From Taxawa tesnikishii (nom. ined.) (Eukaryota > Ascomycota > Dothideomycetes > Dothideales): a stretch of DNA of 64,000 nucleotides. A model generated the notes under the pieces. That model was not told the origin of the DNA and searched no databases. It saw only the letters and a list, made by a program, of their open reading frames with translations. Position numbers and translations under genes: made by a program. The stretch is from the NCBI GenBank assembly GCA_030247885.1, contig JAPDRO010000007.1, positions 999,501 to 1,063,500 on the forward strand. Direction: 5' to 3'. Below, piece after piece: positions 26,667-39,034 of this stretch. Position 1 is the first letter of the stretch; every line of letters begins with the position of its first letter.

Positions 26667-28614
26667 ATGCTGCCGACTCAGAGAAGGGTGTTGGGTAGTC
26701 CAACCAGGACGCTGCTCAAAGGCGCGTCTCGCAACGTCTTGAGAACCTCTACGCAGTTGCTGTCCAAGACGCAATACAGATCCCTCACCATCAAGGACTT
26801 GGATTCAGGGAAGGACCGTGAGTGCTGGAGCATCCGTTCAAGGCATAGGCCTAGTTTCTAACCACTTTCAAGAGCGAGAACGTATTGTTATCCTCGGTTC
26901 AGGTATGCCGGAAGATATCCCCAGATGCGCTCTCGATCCTGACTTGTGAACGTAGGCTGGGCAGGCTACACCCTCTCTCGCGAACTCGACCATCGCCAAT
27001 ACCAGGTTGTCGTCGTCTCGCCCCGCTCCTACTTCGTCTTCACTCCTCTGCTAGCGTCGTGTTCCGTCGGAACCCTCGAATTCCGGACCGCACTTGAGCC
27101 AGTCCGATCCCGTAAGGGCGGCACGAATTACTTCCAAGCATGGGCCGATGGTGTGGATTTTGCGAACAAGAGGATCGAGATCGAGGAGGCGGTCGGAGAC
27201 CCTACGGGGGCAATGGCGCTTACGACCGACAGACATGCGGGTGAGAGTGCTGAAGAGCGGGAGAAGAGGATAGCGCAAGATACAAAGAAGGGGAAGGTGT
27301 TCAGCATGACGTGGGACAGGCTGGTTGTTGCGGTTGGGTGTTACAGCCAGACCTTTGGTACGCCGGGCGTCAGGGAGAATGCCTTCTTTTGAAAGACGTG
27401 GGTGATGCAAGGAAGATTCGTAACAGGATGCTCGCCTGTTCGTGAGACGTTCCCAGAGTCTGTATTAGAAGAAGACTAAAGAGTTACAGGCTTTGAGGCG
27501 GCTGCCCTACCTACGACTTCGATTGAGATGAGGAAGATGTTATTGCACTTTGCGGTTGTTGGTGGCGGTCGTAAGTTTGACATAGTGTGATGGACACGGG
27601 AACTACAAGCTGACACTTCGAATAGCCACAGGAATTGAGTTCTCTGCCGAACTGCACGACATCATTGTTGAGGACCTGGCAAAGCTGTATCCAGATCTCA
27701 TGCAGTACTACAAGATCACCGTCTACGACGTCGCCGAGAAGGTACTTCCCATGTTCGACAAGAAGCTGGGCGAGTATGCAATGAAGACCTTTAGAAGAGA
27801 GAACATTGACATCAAAACCTCGCACCACGTCCAGGAGTTGCGCAAGGGAGCCCCGAGCAGCGTGCAAGACCGTGGAGATTTCCACGAAAACGAAGACTGC
27901 TACACGATCAGGGTGAAAGAAGAGGGCGAGGTTGGCATCGGCATGTGCGTGTGGTCGACCGGCCTGATGATGAATCCTTTTGTGCAAAAGGCTCTCGGTC
28001 AGCCTGTCAATCTGCCTGTAGACAACGTGGAGATTACCAAAGGAGCCGACAAGAAAGACCGACCATGGCTGGTGAAGAAGCATCCGAGGAATGGCGGAAT
28101 CATAACCAACGACCGACTACGCGTGGTGCTGGAGCCAGGGAAGGATGTCGGAGAGGGCAGAGCCGTGCTGAAGGATGTGTACGCGGTGGGCGATTGCGCC
28201 GTTATGGAGGACACAATGTACCCTGCGACCGCTCAAGTGGCGAACCAGAAGGCGCGTTGGCTGGCCAAGCGCCTGAATAAGCGCGACATCGACCAGAATG
28301 GCTTCACTTACAAGAACCTGGGAGTCATGGCATACATCGGCAACTGGAATGCTATCATGCAGAGCAGTGGCGGCGACGTGTCGGGACGGATTGCTTGGTT
28401 TGTGAGTGACTCCTTGGATCTCACTGGATCGTGCGTGCTGACTCGTGAAGATATGGCGCGGAGCGTACCTTGCCAAAGCGGTGTCCTGGCGCAACAAGAT
28501 CCTCATCCCGACATACTGGTGAGTAGTACGGTGTTCTTTCCGTCGTCAGCAATGCTAATGAATGTATCCAGGTTCATCAATTGGATCTTCGGTCGTGACA
28601 TCTCGAGATTCTAG
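26667..28614 (+). CDS. alternative (type II) NADH:ubiquinone oxidoreductase (one apparent 1-nt deletion)
   Basis: Single-subunit, rotenone-insensitive NADH dehydrogenase of the inner mitochondrial membrane, probably the external (NDE-type) form. About 543 aa from seven exons: 26667-26817, 26873-26902, 26956-27437, 27490-27570, 27626-28401, 28451-28518, 28572-28614. The N-terminus (MLPTQRRVLGSPTRTLLKG) is basic and without acids, a mitochondrial presequence. The FAD fold is VILGSGWAGYTLSREL and the NADH fold VVGGGPTGIEFSAEL. The family ending is SWRNKILIPTYWFINWIFG. All exon joins restore conserved sequence. A break at the T run 27387-27390 fits one missing base (AFFLKDVGDARK). The third intron has a GTTCGT donor. 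No EF-hand insertion is visible, so calcium control is not predicted. Confidence 0.92.
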
Positions 28615-29682
28615 CGTGACACAGCTGCTGATAGGTATTCGGGTAGACCAGAGATCTCTGACCATTACCCGTAGCGGTCTCGGCACGCTTCAGATGGTAT
28701 ATCACCACCACTTTGAAGCGGGATAACTCAGCGACTAGGTTCTCAATTAAGGTGTTTTGTGTATAGGATTGTAGTTGTTCATCCGCGCGGTTATACGTCT
28801 CCAAAGATGGCTATGTATACAGGTAAACAAAGCCTACAGCTGCCCGGTGTAACTTCGGAACCTCCAGATCAGCCGGTTGTGGTCGGAGATCTCTGGAGCA
28901 CCTCAGTATGAGATTGCGCCGTCGAAGCGATTGACTTGTCAGGTGTCGGAAGGCATGGTATGGGCAATGGACAATAGTAGCAAGCAAGCAAGCAGGCTGG
29001 TCGACTGGATCAGTTCTCTCCTGATGAAAGTGTCGGATGATTTTGTGCTCTCAAATCTATCCAAATCTGTGACCCGTTGCAACTGCATACAACTAGTGTC
29101 TCCCCGTCCTAACCCCTAACAGCGCAGTCGGCGGCGGATGTTGCCATGACTCGGACGTGGAAACAATCGAAATGTCAAGCTCAAGCGCGCTCTGTGGGGG
29201 CCCGGTTCCGATTGTCAGAATGCAACGGGATATGACGCATGCGGCTGAAACTCAACCATGTGCCTGTCGATAGCTTGCAGATCCTGGTTCGTCGCTTCCC
29301 GAGTCTGTGTGTCGTGTTGAATTAATCGCGTCTTCCTAAGCGTGCAGCGTCTGCGCCTTCCCATACCTTTCTGCCTCTGTTCCTTCCTCCTTCCTTCCTG
29401 CAATTGATAGAGTGGGATAGAGCAGTCGCCGGCGTTCTTCCTTCCTCGAGCCATTGCATTAACTATCTGGCACACCTTCTATAAGCCAGCCGCCCCTCCA
29501 TTCTTCCTCTCTTCCTCTCTTCCTCTCAACATCTCCACCAGCATCCTCGCATCTCCGCCTTACTACCTCATCTTCACCGCACATCTTTGCCTGTGTATTG
29601 ATTCACTCAGCCTGCGTAGCGGCCCTCCAATCGCTTTCTGCATCCTTCGTACCTAGTCGAATCCTCCGCGTACCATCAAGCA
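28615..29682. other. intergenic, GDB1 upstream region
   Basis: 1.07 kb between two plus-strand genes. A short GCAA repeat is at about 28979-28994. The region 29500-29527 is a CTTCCTCT-type pyrimidine repeat close to the GDB1 start and probably part of its promoter. No gene-like frame. Confidence 0.5.
29501..29527 (+). promoter_or_regulatory. CTTCCTCT pyrimidine repeat in the GDB1 promoter
   Basis: Three near-perfect CTTCCTCT units in a CT-rich tract about 160 bp before the GDB1 ATG. Position and composition fit a fungal core-promoter CT box; function is inferred. Confidence 0.45.
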
Positions 29683-32600
29683 ATGGCTCCTTCGATGCAG
29701 ACCACCCAGCACGTCTACCTCCTCCCGTTGAGGGACGACGGCTCGCCAGACATCGCCGGCGAGTACATCCTTCTTCCCCACCCACCAAGCCGGCCTACAA
29801 GATCAGGTTCCAGATTGAGGGTACCAGCTCCATCTGTCGTGAGGGAAGCCTGTGGGTGAACATACCTGCCAAGGGTGAGAATTTCAACCGTCACAAGTAC
29901 CATGAGTACAAGTAAGTCACCGCTCTCCCCTTCCCTGTTTCGGGCATTGACTTGCGTGTCCTTTACTAACCACTCCCAGGCTCACACCAGACTTCAACCG
30001 GGCCATCGAGATCGACATCCCGGTGCCTCATGCCGGAGCTTTCGCCTACTATGTCACCTACACACCGCTTCCCAAGCTGACCACCGGCAAGAGCGAGGTC
30101 ATGAAGCCTACACAAACCAAGATCTACTACATCGACGTGTCCCCGAGGCTTGAGTTAAACGACTCCAAGCTGCCCCTCAACGCCCTGTCCATCATCTCGG
30201 TTCTCTCCAAGTTCGCCGGAAAGTATCCTTCGGATTGGGACCAGCACCTGCACGGCATCAGTGAAAGAGGATACAACATGGTCCACTTCACACCCCTGAT
30301 GATGCGTGGTGATTCCAACTCCCCTTACAGTCTCTACGACCAGCACACTTTCGACAAGCAGGTCTTCCCGAAAGGCGAGGCGGACGTCGCCGATCTGATC
30401 AACAAGATGGAGCACGAGTACAGCCTGCTTGCCTTGACTGATGTCGTCTGGAACCACACCGCCAACAACAGCAAGTGGCTCGAGGAACACCCAGAAGCGG
30501 GCTACAACATCAACACTGCTCCTTGGCTGCAGTCAGCTTACGAACTTGACACCGCGCTCCTCAGCTACAGCAACGAGCTCGAGAGCCGTGGCCTTCCAAC
30601 AACCTTGAACAGCGTGGACGATCTGCTGCGGATCATGGATGGCATCAAGACCCACGTCATCGGCGCGATTCGGCTGTGGGAGTTCTACGTCGTCGAGGTT
30701 GAGAAGAGCACCAAGACTGCCGTCGCTGCGTGGATGGAGAACAAGGTCAAGTTCCCGGAGAACGTTGGAGATATGAGTGGTGCTTCGGATTGGTCTTTGA
30801 AGCAGAAGGCCGACTGGCTCATCGAGCATGCGCTCTCTGGAGGTGATCACCTTGGTGAGCGGTTCCGTCGCAAGATGGATCCCGAGGTTTCCGCTGCGCT
30901 TCTTCAGGTCCTCTTCGGCAAGTACAACTCCAAGGTCAACGGTGCTGGTGATGAGCGCGTCGCCTACGGTACCATGACCCGTTTCCTGAACGAAGTCAAC
31001 CTTGAGTACTACCGGGAGTACGACGCAGACGTTGCCGAGATCATGGAGCAGGTCTTCAACCGGACCAAGTACATGCGCCTTGATGACCATGGTCCCAAGG
31101 TGGGCCCTATCACCGTCGAGAACCCTCTCATTGAGAGCTACTTCACCCGGCTGCCGCTCAACGAGACTACCAAGAAGCACGACAAGGGCTCCCTGGCTTT
31201 GGTGAACAACGGCTGGATCTGGGCTGCAGATGTTCTCAAGGACAACGCTGGACCAAAGTCGCGCGCATACCTTCGCCGTGAGGTCATTGTCTGGGGCGAC
31301 TGCGTCAAGCTTCGGTATGGGAGTGGTCCGGAAGACAGCCCCTTCTTGTGGGAATTCATGGCGCAGTACACTCGCCTGATGGCCAAGCACTTTCATGGTT
31401 TCCGCATCGACAACTGTCACTCCACCCCACTGCACCTGGCAGAGTATATGCTCGACCAAGCAAGAGCTGTCAGGCCGGATCTCGTCGTCATGGCAGAGCT
31501 CTTCTCTGGCGACGAGAAGATGGACTACGTCTACGTCGAGCGCCTCGGCCTTGCTTGTCTCATCCGTGAGGCGATGCAAGCATGGAGCACCGCTGAAGTC
31601 AGCCGCCTTGTCCACAAGCACTGCGGCCGTCCTATTGGAAGCTTCGAGCTTGATGAGATCAGCAGCTCTGAGAAGGCAAGCACAGGTGCCAACGGCGCTG
31701 CGCCCTCTGTCAAGGAGGCAGTCCACAAGATCCGACGCAACGAGGTACAGGCTCTGCTCATGGATTGCACACACGACAACGAGATGCCGGCCCAGAAGCG
31801 TGACGGACGGGACACCCTCTCGAACGGTGCATTGGTCGCCATGTGTGCCAGTGCCATCGGCAGTGTCTTTGGCTACGACGAGGTCTACCCACAGCTCATC
31901 GAGCTTGTCCACGAAACCCGGCCGTATACTTCGCCATACTCTAATGGCCAGAACATCCGCGTCGGTCCAGGTGTTGGTATCGGCAACATCAAGCGTCTGC
32001 TGAACCAGCTTCACACCATCATGGGCAAGGATGGCTATGACGAATGTCACGTCCACCATGACAACGAGTACATCACCGTCCACCGCATGCATCCTCAGTC
32101 GCGCAAGGGCTATTTCTTGATCGCGCACACTGCCTTCCCCGGTTACGGAAACGGAAACGGTGGTTTCCCACCTGTCAACCTTACCGGAACAAAGGCCAAG
32201 TTGCTTGGTGCTTGGAACCTCGAGGTCGATCAGAGCAGCGAAGCCAAGGAGGCTGCCATCAAGGACAAAGTTCTCAGAGGCCTGCCAGCCAACACCAAGG
32301 ACCTTCGCGGCGTGAAGATTGAGACCCATGGAGACGACACCAAGATCACCATCCCGGAGAAGTTCCCTCCAGGCAGCGTTGCTCTGTTTGAGACCTGGAT
32401 CCCTGGTGCAGATCACTCCGAAGGTTTGGACAAGTATGTCACTTCTGGCGCCCGCGAGGCTTTTAGGGGTTGCGACCTGTTCGACCTCAACACCATTCTC
32501 TACCGGGCGGATGCGGAAGAGCGCGCTACCAGCGATGGTCAGGATGGTGCCTACGCCATTCCCAATCACGGTCCTCTAGTCTACTGCGGTCTCCAAGGAT

Positions 32601-34453
32601 GGTGGAGTGTGCTCAGGGACGTCATCACAAACAACGACCTCGGCCACCCGATTTGCAACCACCTTCGTGAGGGACAGTGGGCGCTTGACTACATCGTCGG
32701 CAGACTCGAGAAGCTCGCAGAGCGCAACAACTATAAGGGGATCCTTCCCCTACTGAGTGGCTTCGCGAGCGCTTTGCTGCCATCCGCAAGGTGCCAAGCT
32801 TCCTGCTTCCACGTTACTTTGCTCTTGTCATCCAGACCGCATACAAGGCTGCGACCGAGCGTGCCATCGAACAACTGTCTGAGAATGTGCAGCACGGTCA
32901 GAAGTTCATGAAGAGCCTGGCGTTGGTCAGTGTTCAGGTCACCGGCTACATGAAGAACGCTTCCCTCTGGCCCGACAAGCTTGTGCCTTCAATGGCAGCA
33001 GGTCTTCCCCACTTCGCTCAGGACTGGGCAAGATGCTGGGGTAGAGACATCTTCATCGCTCTTCGTGGTTTGTTGCTGTGCACTGGACGTTTCGAGGATG
33101 CTAAGGAGCACCTGCTGGCCTTCGCCAGCGTTGTCAAGCACGGTATGATCCCCAACCTTCTCGGCAGTGGCAAGATCCCTCGCTACAACTCGAGAGACTC
33201 GGTCTGGTTCTTCCTCCAGAACATTCAGGACTACTGCAAGCTTGCCCCTAACGGTACCAACATCCTCAAGGAGAGCGTCAGGCGTCGTTTCCTGCCATAT
33301 GACGACACTTGGTTCCCATGGGATGACAAGCGCGCATTCTCTCAGAGCTCTACAATCGAGGATGTCGTTCAGGAGTGCCTCCAACGTCACGCCAGCGGTA
33401 TGCACTTCCGTGAAGCCAATGCTGGCCCAAGCATCGACTCTCAGATGAGAGATGCTGGTTTCAACATCGACATCGAGACCGACTGGGACACCGGCATCAT
33501 CTTCGGAGGTAACGAGTGGAACTGCGGTACCTGGATGGACAAGATGGGTGAGAGCGAACAGGCGGGCAGCAAGGGTGTTCCTGGTACATCCCGCGATGGT
33601 GCACCAGTTGAGATCACCGGTATGCTGTACAGCACGCTCAAGTGGGTTGACCAGCTCCACCAGAAGGGTGCATACAAGTACTCCGGTGTCAAGAACAAGG
33701 ACGGCAAGGCGGTGAGCTTCAGAGACTGGGCGGCGAAGATCCGCGACAACTTCGAGCGCTGCTACTACGTGCCCGAGAACGCCTCCGAGGACAGCAAGTA
33801 CGATGTCAACAGCTCCGTCGTCAACCGCCGCGGCATCTACAAGGACACATACAAGTGCAGCAAGGAGTACCGCGACTACCAACTGCGGCCCAACTTCCCA
33901 ATCGCCATGACAGTTGCACCAGATCTCTTCAACGCCTCGCACGCGCTTGGCGCTCTCGTCAAGACCGACGAGGTTCTCCTCAAGCCTTACGGCATGGCTA
34001 CGCTCGACCCCTCCGACCTCGAGTACTACCCCAACTACATCAACAGCGAGGACTCGACCAACTTCCACACCTCCAAGGGACGGAACTACCACCAGGGCCC
34101 CGAGTGGCTGTGGCCGCGCGGCTTTTTCCTGCGTGCTCTACTGGCTTTCGATCTCCAGCGCCGCAACACTCCCGAGGAGAAGGTGGAGGCGTTCCAGCAG
34201 GTCACGAAGCGTCTGAGTGGTTGCATGGAAATGATCAGGACGACGCCTTGGGCTGGTCTGACCGAGTTGACGAACAAGGACGGCTCGTTCTGTGCTGATT
34301 CGGTGAGTTTTCCTTTTCTTTCTTTCCCCCTTTCTCTCCTTTTTACTATCAAGAACGCAAGTGGCTAACATTGCGCAGTGCCCTACGCAGTCATGGTCGG
34401 CTAGCTGCCTCATCGACCTCTACCAGGATGCGAGCGAGTACTCCATGTCATGA
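29683..34453 (+). CDS. GDB1: glycogen debranching enzyme (two apparent 1-nt deletions)
   Basis: Bifunctional cytosolic enzyme (4-alpha-glucanotransferase and amylo-1,6-glucosidase) that clears limit dextrin during glycogen breakdown. About 1542 aa, matching the 1530-residue family. Exons: 29683-29911, 29980-34302, 34379-34453. The N-terminal GH13-type transferase half carries VWNHTANNS, FRIDNCHSTPLHLAEY (catalytic Asp near residue 551), VVMAELFSGDE and DCTHDNEMP. The C-terminal GH133 glucosidase half carries FAQDWARCWGRDIF near residue 1098, IFGGNEWNCGTWMDKMGES, and YHQGPEWLWPRGFFLRA. The ending after the last intron is CPTQSWSASCLIDLYQD. Frame is lost at the C run 29776-29779 and near 32754-32756; each is explained by one missing base (second: LLEWLRERFAAIRK). 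Strong codon bias produces long empty frames on the other strand. Confidence 0.95.
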
Positions 34454-35512
34454 TCTGGCACGAACCTTCACGTCTGTTTTGGTCTTCTTGCGAGAGAGGG
34501 AGTATGTGTGCTTCGCTGGGCGCTGGTGGAAAAAGCGATTGGTAATCCTGAGGGCTGCTTCGACTTGGTGTCTTGTACCTTTTTCTTTTTCTTCTCTCAT
34601 TGAGAAAATCCCCTAGAGTGATGATATCCTAGATCTTTTGGTTTTAGAGTAGTGATGGTGTAAACGGGCCCTTTTGTTTGGCGGAGAAACTCTGCTCATT
34701 CCTGGGAACCCCTTCGATGACCAGCAGAGCGCTAATGCTCTTCGATGGGAACGCCCGTTGAGCTGCTGCCGTTCTTCTGCTTTCTCTTTTCGAACAATGC
34801 TTCGGAATGATTTCCTCTCATCCGCATACTAACTGCTTCGACATGAACTGAGGGAAAAGCATTGTTAGCCTGGGTGACGCTCTGACAAGGCTCTGAAGCG
34901 GAGGAAGAAGATGAGGTGTAGATACTCAAGCCTGAGAGCCTGTAGGAGGAGGCTCTCTGGTCCCCGTCTCTGGCTATTCACATGCATCAAGCCCACGGAG
35001 TGATGGTTACAATGAGACTTCGAACGAAGAAACGAAACCCGAATCAAGCACGTGATTGAGTGCATTACGCATTTCCTGTGTGCGGTGATGTGACGCTGAA
35101 GTGTGTGCCTGGCATTTCGGTAGTGCCGTACAGAGGGTGAAGCATGGCAACTGCGACGGCATGGCGGCGTTGGTGATATAGATGGGAGTGCGGGGGTGAT
35201 GGAGCAGCAACGACTTCCTTCCAACATCATCTCGCCAGAGATGCTAGGATATTAAGAAGACCCGCCTTCGGTAGAGACAAACACGGCTACCAACGCAGCA
35301 AAATCAGTTCGCGGGACGAAGAAAGGCGTTCGCGAAAGATGACGGCATCACTTGGAGCATTTGCACAAGCGGATTCGCTGTAGTGAGCAATGCCTCAAGG
35401 GCATGCATTCGCGTTTCTCCATTATATACCCGACTCTGGTGCTAAGCCTCCATTGGGCCTTCTTGGGTCATTCTCGTTTCATCTCTCTCGTAGCCGCCAG
35501 GGCTTGGGTCTC
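34454..35512. other. convergent intergenic region, GDB1 / catalase
   Basis: 1.06 kb between two stop codons. The first 250 bp (T-rich, GTTTTAGAG) are likely GDB1 3' untranslated sequence. Frames of up to 121 codons on the minus strand look random. No repeat. Confidence 0.5.
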
Positions 35513-37715
35513 TTACATGCCGTACACTGGACCGGACGGCGGGTATCCGACAAGTCTGTTCAGGTCATCGGGCCTGAACTTAGGGTTCTTGTAGAACTCA
35601 TGCGCGTGCTTGGACAGCTCTTCGACCTCGCTGAAGTCGAACTTGTCGTGCTTGAACTTGGTCAGGTCGTAGACGCCGCGCGCGTATTCTGGGGCGATGT
35701 TGTAGATCTGGGCGAGGTACTTCTTTTGGATGATGGGGAAGTTGACCTGTGGAGCAACGTCAGCAAGGGAGCTTTGTTGAGGGCATGAGAATCAACGAAC
35801 GTGAGACATCATCTTGGCGGTGTTGTGGTGGAGGTTCTGGCGAGCCTGCTCGCTCATGACACGCTTGTACAGCTCTCTCGGCTGGTCGTACTCGCTGAGC
35901 TTGCCCTCGTGGTAGTAGTGCGACTTGCGGGAGACGATGTTATCCGAGACCTTGTATGGTGCCTCCGCGCAGTCGGGTCTCCACTTGTCCGCAAAGCTGT
36001 TGGGTGTGTACTGCTTGTTACCGGCGTGGTTGGCATCAACTCTCAGCTGACCATCAAAGTTGATTGGAGAGAAAGATTGCGCCATAAATGGACAGTTGGT
36101 AGGAACCTGGTGGTAGTTGACGCCAATTCTGTGGTACTGGGCATCACGGTAGAAGAACATCCTGAACTGCAGAAGTGCGTCTGGAGAGTCCTCGATACCG
36201 GGGACCATGGCACCTGGGGAGAAGGCGGCCTGCTCGACATCTCTGTGGAAGTTCTCGGGGTTCTTGTTAAGGACGAGCTTGCCGAAGTCATGCATAGGGA
36301 ACTGGTCTCTTGGCCACACCTTGGTAACGTCGAATGGGTCGAAGCCAAGCTTGTTCGGATCAGCATCCTCTGGCTGCATGATCTGGACTTTGGCAATCCA
36401 GGTTGGTGTCTCCCTGCTCAATGCATTCCCACAGATCCCTCTTGGAGTAGTCTGGGTCTTCACCAGATATCCTGATGGCCTCAGGCTCGGTGAACTGCTT
36501 CTGACCGTGCTGAGCAATGAAGTGGTACTTGATGTAGACGAACTTGCCCTCCTTGTTCACCCTGCGTACCGGTTAGCCTTGAACTCGAGGTAGCGGGGAG
36601 CAATTGGAGAGGGCAAACAGCACGTGGACATGCTTGAAGATTGCCGGACTGGATCGTGTTATAGACTTACCACTTGAAAGTGTGGCAACCGTAACCGTGC
36701 ATGTTCTTCCAGCCCTGTGGGGTGCCGTGGTCACTGAAGAACATGAGACCGGCGTGGTTGCCCTCAGGAACACATCCGAGCAGATCGAAGGTGGCATCGT
36801 AGTCGAGCAGGAAGTTTCTTGGGTTGCGAGCCTGAGAACGGATGACATCGGGGCCTTGGATGGGGTCACGGCAGAAGAAGATTGGCTGAATAAACTGTCA
36901 GCTTTGGTACTGTTTGTGACCTTTGGGAAGCCCACTCACGAAGTTCAAGCCAACAATGTCGTAGTTGCCCTCCTTGGTGTAGAACTTGACGGCGAAACCT
37001 CTTGGGTTACGAGCCTCATCGGGGAACTCACGACCGAGGGTGACGGTAGAGAAACGAACGAAGATCGGGGTCTTCTCGCCGACCGAGGACAGGAAGTTTG
37101 CTTTCTGTTTTGGCTGACCGTTAGCACGAGTGCGGGGGAGGGGAGGGGCGGTGGATGATGCGCGCCCGCGGTCGATCCAGCAAACGTGCCGAGGACAAGT
37201 CTGCAAGGCACACGAGATAAGCTTGCTCACCGTCAAATCAGAGACATCGTGAGTCGTCTCGAAATAACCGAAGGCGCCACTTCCGCACGGGTGCACCATT
37301 CCTGCACGAGCCAAATGTCAGCGTAATCCCGACGTCAACCATACATGGCAGTTTTTTCCTTTGAGGAAATGGGAGTCTCACGCTCGAGCAGCTTGGAGCG
37401 GTTGAAGGTCTGCTGCTTCTGGAGCAGGAAAGTGTCGCTGACCAGAGGCAGACCGCCGACAGTCTTGCTATGCGAGTGGTCTGGGATTGGGATGCCGTCG
37501 TTGCTGGTGAACCAGGCACCGTCGTCCTCACGCTTTCCGCCCGTGTTGTATCCGGACACCTTCGCAATGATGTCCGCTGGGCCTTCGTTGGAGGAGGCCA
37601 TGTGGCTAAGACGGCCACTGCGCGCCTCGCCGTGAGCAGCGCCCTGGACGGCCATCTTGGCGGCCTCCAGAGGGTGCTGGAGAGGGTTGGTCTGGTTGCT
37701 GTTGGAGGACGACAT
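35513..37715 (-). CDS. monofunctional haem catalase (one frame break)
   Basis: Haem catalase that splits H2O2, about 593 aa, cytosolic or peroxisomal. Exons: 37715-37382, 37301-37231, 37104-36940, 36885-36671, 36561-35801, 35746-35513. Distal His is in [20 protein letters not shown]; the active-site Asn in [13 protein letters not shown]; the proximal haem Tyr in [14 protein letters not shown]. The tail is ASEYARGVY-like ([14 protein letters not shown]) and ends PPSGPVYGM with no clear PTS1. Five introns of 54-126 nt all join in frame; the last uses GTTCGT. The break near 36405 differs from the others: it needs two missing bases or one extra ([13 protein letters not shown]). An in-frame ATG 42 nt upstream (37757) is an alternative start. 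Confidence 0.92.
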
Positions 37716-39034
37716 TGCAGCTGGGAGTTTGTCGGTGAGCGAGGCGGGGATGTCCATTCGAACGAAGCTCGAGGTGGGGGACGCGAGGGTTTTGAGAGCG
37801 CGCACAGCAGCAGCGGGGTTTTGGTCTTGGTCTTGGTCGTGCCTTGACGTACACGATGCGTACCATCTCTGGTGAGCTGATGGTGACAGGCTAACACACA
37901 TGATACATGGAATGCATCGCCCTTGACCTTGACACGTCGAGTTCAGACGCGTTGTTTCACGGTTCCAGCCAATGGCAGCGATTGTGAACGCGGCGAGCTG
38001 ACCGGAAATCGGGTCAAGCTCCTCGCGTCTGCATTAGACCATTCTTGGCGGCGTGAGCCGTTGATAGGGATTGCTCCCTCTCATCACGATTGCATGTATT
38101 CGAGCCATCATTCGTACGTCAGTATACAAGCAGAACGCCTCTCTAGCTTGCAACAGGAGTAACGGCGTCTGTGCACGAGGGGTAGCTTCTCCACGTTCGC
38201 CGCAAAGGAGCTGTGTCCGCAACCCTGTCCGCATCGTGAGCGCCGCGGTACTGGCTAACACCAACGCGTGTCGGTCATTGGAGGAAATTAATCAGTTATC
38301 TTCTATTCGCTCACAAATACGAAAGCCTTCCCACCACACTCGCCTGGCACGGAAGCAGCCGAGCAACGAATTTCAGCCTCATCCCATCTTATCTGGATCC
38401 GAACACACCGAACCACCATCGACAGTACGTCAATAATTCTTCCTTGGGCTCCTTGATGAGATCGCTCGAAGATTCCTTAAAATGGCAGATCTGTCCGTTG
38501 GCTCGAAAAACGAGGCTCCCCGTCAGAATGGCTTGCATGTTCCCCTTCTCATGATAGAGTGGGTCGCTTAGTACCAACTAAGTCATGCCGGGAAAAGCGA
38601 CGTCTTGGTCACAATTGTGTAAGTGTTTCGTACAGGCCGCCAAAGCAAGGTCGCACGGTCCGACTTGGATGGCGGTCAGACAGACTCGGCAGTGCCTATG
38701 AGGACTTATTGAGCCTCATATACGTGGGATCTTGCATACAAGCTGCAAGTTTGCTGTCCGGCAGTGAACAGTCGGCTCTGATAGGATGTCTCAGAACGTC
38801 GGTTGTTCTGGCTGTCCGCGGACCATGTCAACTTCCTGTGGCATCTACCCACTGTACAGCCAGCCTGTTCCCCGAGAGGCTCTAATTGCCACTTCCAAGC
38901 CGCATGAATAGGTGCATGTACGAAGTCCGACGGTTCCTGGAATCGAGTCTTGGCCAGAGGTGCGTGAAGCGGTTACTCGATGTCAGGAACGCTTGAATCG
39001 TTCTCGAAGGGATCGCAAGAGCTCTCTGCCCAAG
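37716..39034. other. catalase upstream region
   Basis: 1.32 kb between the catalase start and the stop of the Zn2Cys6 gene, both leftward. It should hold the catalase promoter. Frames up to 125 codons are without motif. No repeat seen. Confidence 0.5.

Noticed and set aside
30533-32569. 678-codon open frame antisense to GDB1
   Set aside because: It mirrors the strongly biased codons of GDB1 on the other strand and has no recognisable domain. Long antisense frames are expected opposite such genes.
32989-34092. 367-codon open frame antisense to the 3' half of GDB1
   Set aside because: Same cause as above: Val/Leu-rich shadow of GDB1 codons, no domain.
35801-36475. 224-codon frame antisense to the catalase
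   Set aside because: Opposite-strand reading of a conserved catalase exon, without its own motif.
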